A stretch of DNA of 16,033 nt from an uncultured Clostridia bacterium (GTDB lineage Bacteria > Bacillota_A > Clostridia > Christensenellales > Aristaeellaceae), in NCBI GenBank assembly GCA_947165745.1, contig CAMVBO010000008.1:1-16033 (forward strand). Reading direction: 5' to 3'. The position numbers were made by a program, and so were the translations under genes. Below are positions 14,689-16,033 of the stretch, piece by piece. The stretch's first letter is position 1. Each line of letters begins with the position of its first letter. The notes beneath the pieces were generated by a model, which was not told the origin of the DNA, did no database searches, and worked only from the letters and a program-made list of their open reading frames with translations.

Positions 14689-14721
14689 AAAACCGCCCCG
14701 GAGGCAGAGCCTCCGGGGCGG
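14689..14721 (-). terminator. Intrinsic terminator of the solute-binding protein gene
   Basis: Minus-strand arms 14709-14721 and 14693-14705 form a perfect 13-bp GC-rich stem with a 3-base loop, followed by TTTT (14689-14692). It starts 31 bases after the stop codon. It separates the binding-protein transcript from the glucuronidase gene, though the short T-run may let some transcripts through. Confidence 0.9.
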
Positions 14722-14752
14722 CGAAATCGCGTCAATTCAAGCGGATCGGCGC

Positions 14753-16033
14753 TTATTCAGCGGTGTAGCCGTAGACGTCGGCGATCTTCTGGGTGCGCTC
14801 GTCGATGCTGGCCTGGCCGCCATTGTCCAGGTAATCCTGCATGCCCTGATCGTACACGGCGTCGAAGTCCTCCACGGAAGCGGTGACGGCCTTGTTCAGC
14901 AGGGTATCGCGGAAGGTGGGCAGCTGGGTGCCGTACTCCTGCTCGGCCTCGATGTCGCCCACGTTGAAGTAGCCCGCCACGCGGCCATCGGCCTTGGCGG
15001 TGGCGTTCGCGATGGAAACCAGGTCGCCGGCAACGGGCGCGTAGCCCAGAGCGGTGGTCACGGCGGTGGCGTCGCCCAGGTACAGGCCGTTCACGGTGAT
15101 GGTGTAATCGATGTTGTTCAGGCTGTTGAAGACCCAGTCGCCGGTGACGGCCAGCTTCTCATAGCCGCCCTCGACGGCGTTGAAGCACTCGCCCTCTTTG
15201 CCCAGCTGCAGGAACGCGATGGTCTCCGGATCGGAGATGAAGTCCAGGTACAGCAGGGAAGCGATGGGCTCGTCGTTGGTGGCCGGGAAGAATACCTTGC
15301 GGTCGATGGGCTGGGCCAGGAACTTGCGATGCACGCCCGCGTCGTTCACGAAGGTATCCACGGCGATGTAGGCCGCGTCCTCGCCGACGTTGCGCTGCAG
15401 GTTGGCCTGGATGGAGTCGTCGCCGCCGCGATAGGGATAATCCCAGTTGTGCTGGAACGCGCCGACGAAGCCAGCCTTCATCATGTCGTCCTCATGGGAG
15501 GAATCGGAGGCGTACTCGGCAAAGTCCTTCCAGACCAGGCCTTCGTTGTACCAGGCGTTCAGCGTGCGGACGCCTTCCTTGTAGTTGGGATAGAGCAGGT
15601 GACGGTCGTCGGCGCTGTGGATGAACAGCTCCTCGTCCTTCACGTCATCCGGCACATAGGACATGAACAGCAGGTCGTTGCGCCAGCCGATGTCATAGCT
15701 GGTGCTGTAGGGAACCATCTTCTCAGCGTCGGCGCCCAGCAGGGTCTCGGCGTTGTCGCGGAAGGCGACCAGGCAGTTGTGGAATTCTTCCTCGGTGGTG
15801 GGCAGGGGCAGCTCCAGCTTGTCCAGCCAATCCTTGCGGATGAAGGTGTTGATGCGGGCGTTGTCCGCCAGCCTGGCCTCGACAGCCCACAGGTTGCCGG
15901 TGGCGGGATCCTGGTCGTAGTAGATGTTGTTGTCGCCCAGCAGGTTCCACAGGTTGGGCAGGATGTCCTTGTACTCTTCTAGCTTCTTTCCGCCGATGTC
16001 GTTCAGGTTGACGATGCCGCCCATCTGAGCGTA
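14753..16033 (-). CDS. Extracellular solute-binding protein of a sugar ABC transporter, C-terminal part (cut by window edge)
   Basis: The frame is open to the right edge (YAQ precedes the first in-window Met at 16024), so 427 residues of the C-terminal part are present and the N-terminus with its expected lipoprotein signal lies outside. The segment fits family 1 binding proteins of the LplA/LipO/YtcQ type (usually 500-560 residues), lipoproteins that feed oligosaccharides to LplB/YtcP-like permeases. Typical features are the IRKDWLDKLELPLPTTEEEF hinge segment, a Trp/Tyr-rich middle (FQHNWDYPYRGG) and the C-terminal FLQLGKEG / Y-x-x-G-x-x-YLDNGG region. The stop at 14753 is followed by a strong terminator. 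Lying just upstream of a GH67 glucuronidase, its likely ligand is an aldouronic xylooligosaccharide; that is inference. Permease genes are not in the window. Confidence 0.88.
   Translation of the reverse strand, partial: YAQMGGIVNLNDIGGKKLEEYKDILPNLWNLLGDNNIYYDQDPATGNLWAVEARLADNARINTFIRKDWLDKLELPLPTTEEEFHNCLVAFRDNAETLLGADAEKMVPYSTSYDIGWRNDLLFMSYVPDDVKDEELFIHSADDRHLLYPNYKEGVRTLNAWYNEGLVWKDFAEYASDSSHEDDMMKAGFVGAFQHNWDYPYRGGDDSIQANLQRNVGEDAAYIAVDTFVNDAGVHRKFLAQPIDRKVFFPATNDEPIASLLYLDFISDPETIAFLQLGKEGECFNAVEGGYEKLAVTGDWVFNSLNNIDYTITVNGLYLGDATAVTTALGYAPVAGDLVSIANATAKADGRVAGYFNVGDIEAEQEYGTQLPTFRDTLLNKAVTASVEDFDAVYDQGMQDYLDNGGQASIDERTQKIADVYGYTAE

Noticed and set aside
1..16033. A defence island, prophage, toxin-antitoxin or integrated element
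   Set aside because: Every long gene matches a housekeeping, regulatory, secreted or sugar-use family. No integrase, transposase, restriction or phage gene, att-like duplication, or marked base-composition break was seen.

Overview
The window is GC-rich bacterial chromosome with densely packed genes. Eleven of the twelve genes lie on the minus strand. Several features point to a high-GC member of the Clostridia, probably a gut or rumen lineage of the Oscillospirales/Christensenellales type: strong GGAGG-type ribosome binding sites, a zapA / U32-peptidase / mutS2 gene string, a SANT/Myb-like (RsfA-type) regulator, and a GH67 alpha-glucuronidase beside a lipoprotein-type sugar-binding protein. 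The lineage is an inference; no rRNA or tRNA gene is present to confirm it.

Region by region, in plus-strand coordinates: (1) 1-49 holds the first 16 codons of a probable acetolactate synthase large subunit (ilvB), transcribed off the left edge. (2) 117-3517 is an envelope-stress-like module: an OmpR-family response regulator, its histidine kinase 3 bases downstream, and an exported HtrA-type (S1C) protease with a PDZ domain and its own sigma-A promoter. Three 11-bp-phased half-sites lie in front of the response regulator, as expected for autoregulation. (3) 3641-9641 is a housekeeping block read zapA, U32 peptidase (RlhA-like RNA hydroxylase family), mutS2, SAM methyltransferase. It contains an unusual three-way-junction hairpin between the U32 gene and mutS2, and a run of TTAGGGA-like heptamers between mutS2 and the methyltransferase. 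(4) 9731-11911 holds a secreted SH3b protein of unknown function with a clear terminator, then a sugar-nucleotidyltransferase-like gene with a good promoter. (5) 11834-12713 is the only plus-strand gene, a two-repeat SANT/Myb-like regulator with its own promoter, ending in a perfect 11-bp hairpin. (6) 12735-16033 is a xylan side-chain utilisation locus: a GH67 alpha-glucuronidase with all three catalytic acids, and an extracellular solute-binding protein that runs off the right edge.

How the genes work together: the response regulator and kinase resemble CssRS/WalRK-type systems that control HtrA proteases in Firmicutes. The solute-binding protein probably captures (methyl)glucurono-xylooligosaccharides, which the GH67 enzyme, lacking a signal peptide, would cut inside the cell. 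The zapA block joins division-ring assembly, RNA modification and MutS2 (recombination control or ribosome rescue) in an order common in Firmicutes. I found no phage, transposase, CRISPR, toxin-antitoxin or recognisable defence system. The most unusual items are non-coding: the heptamer tract, the three-way junction and the phased half-sites.
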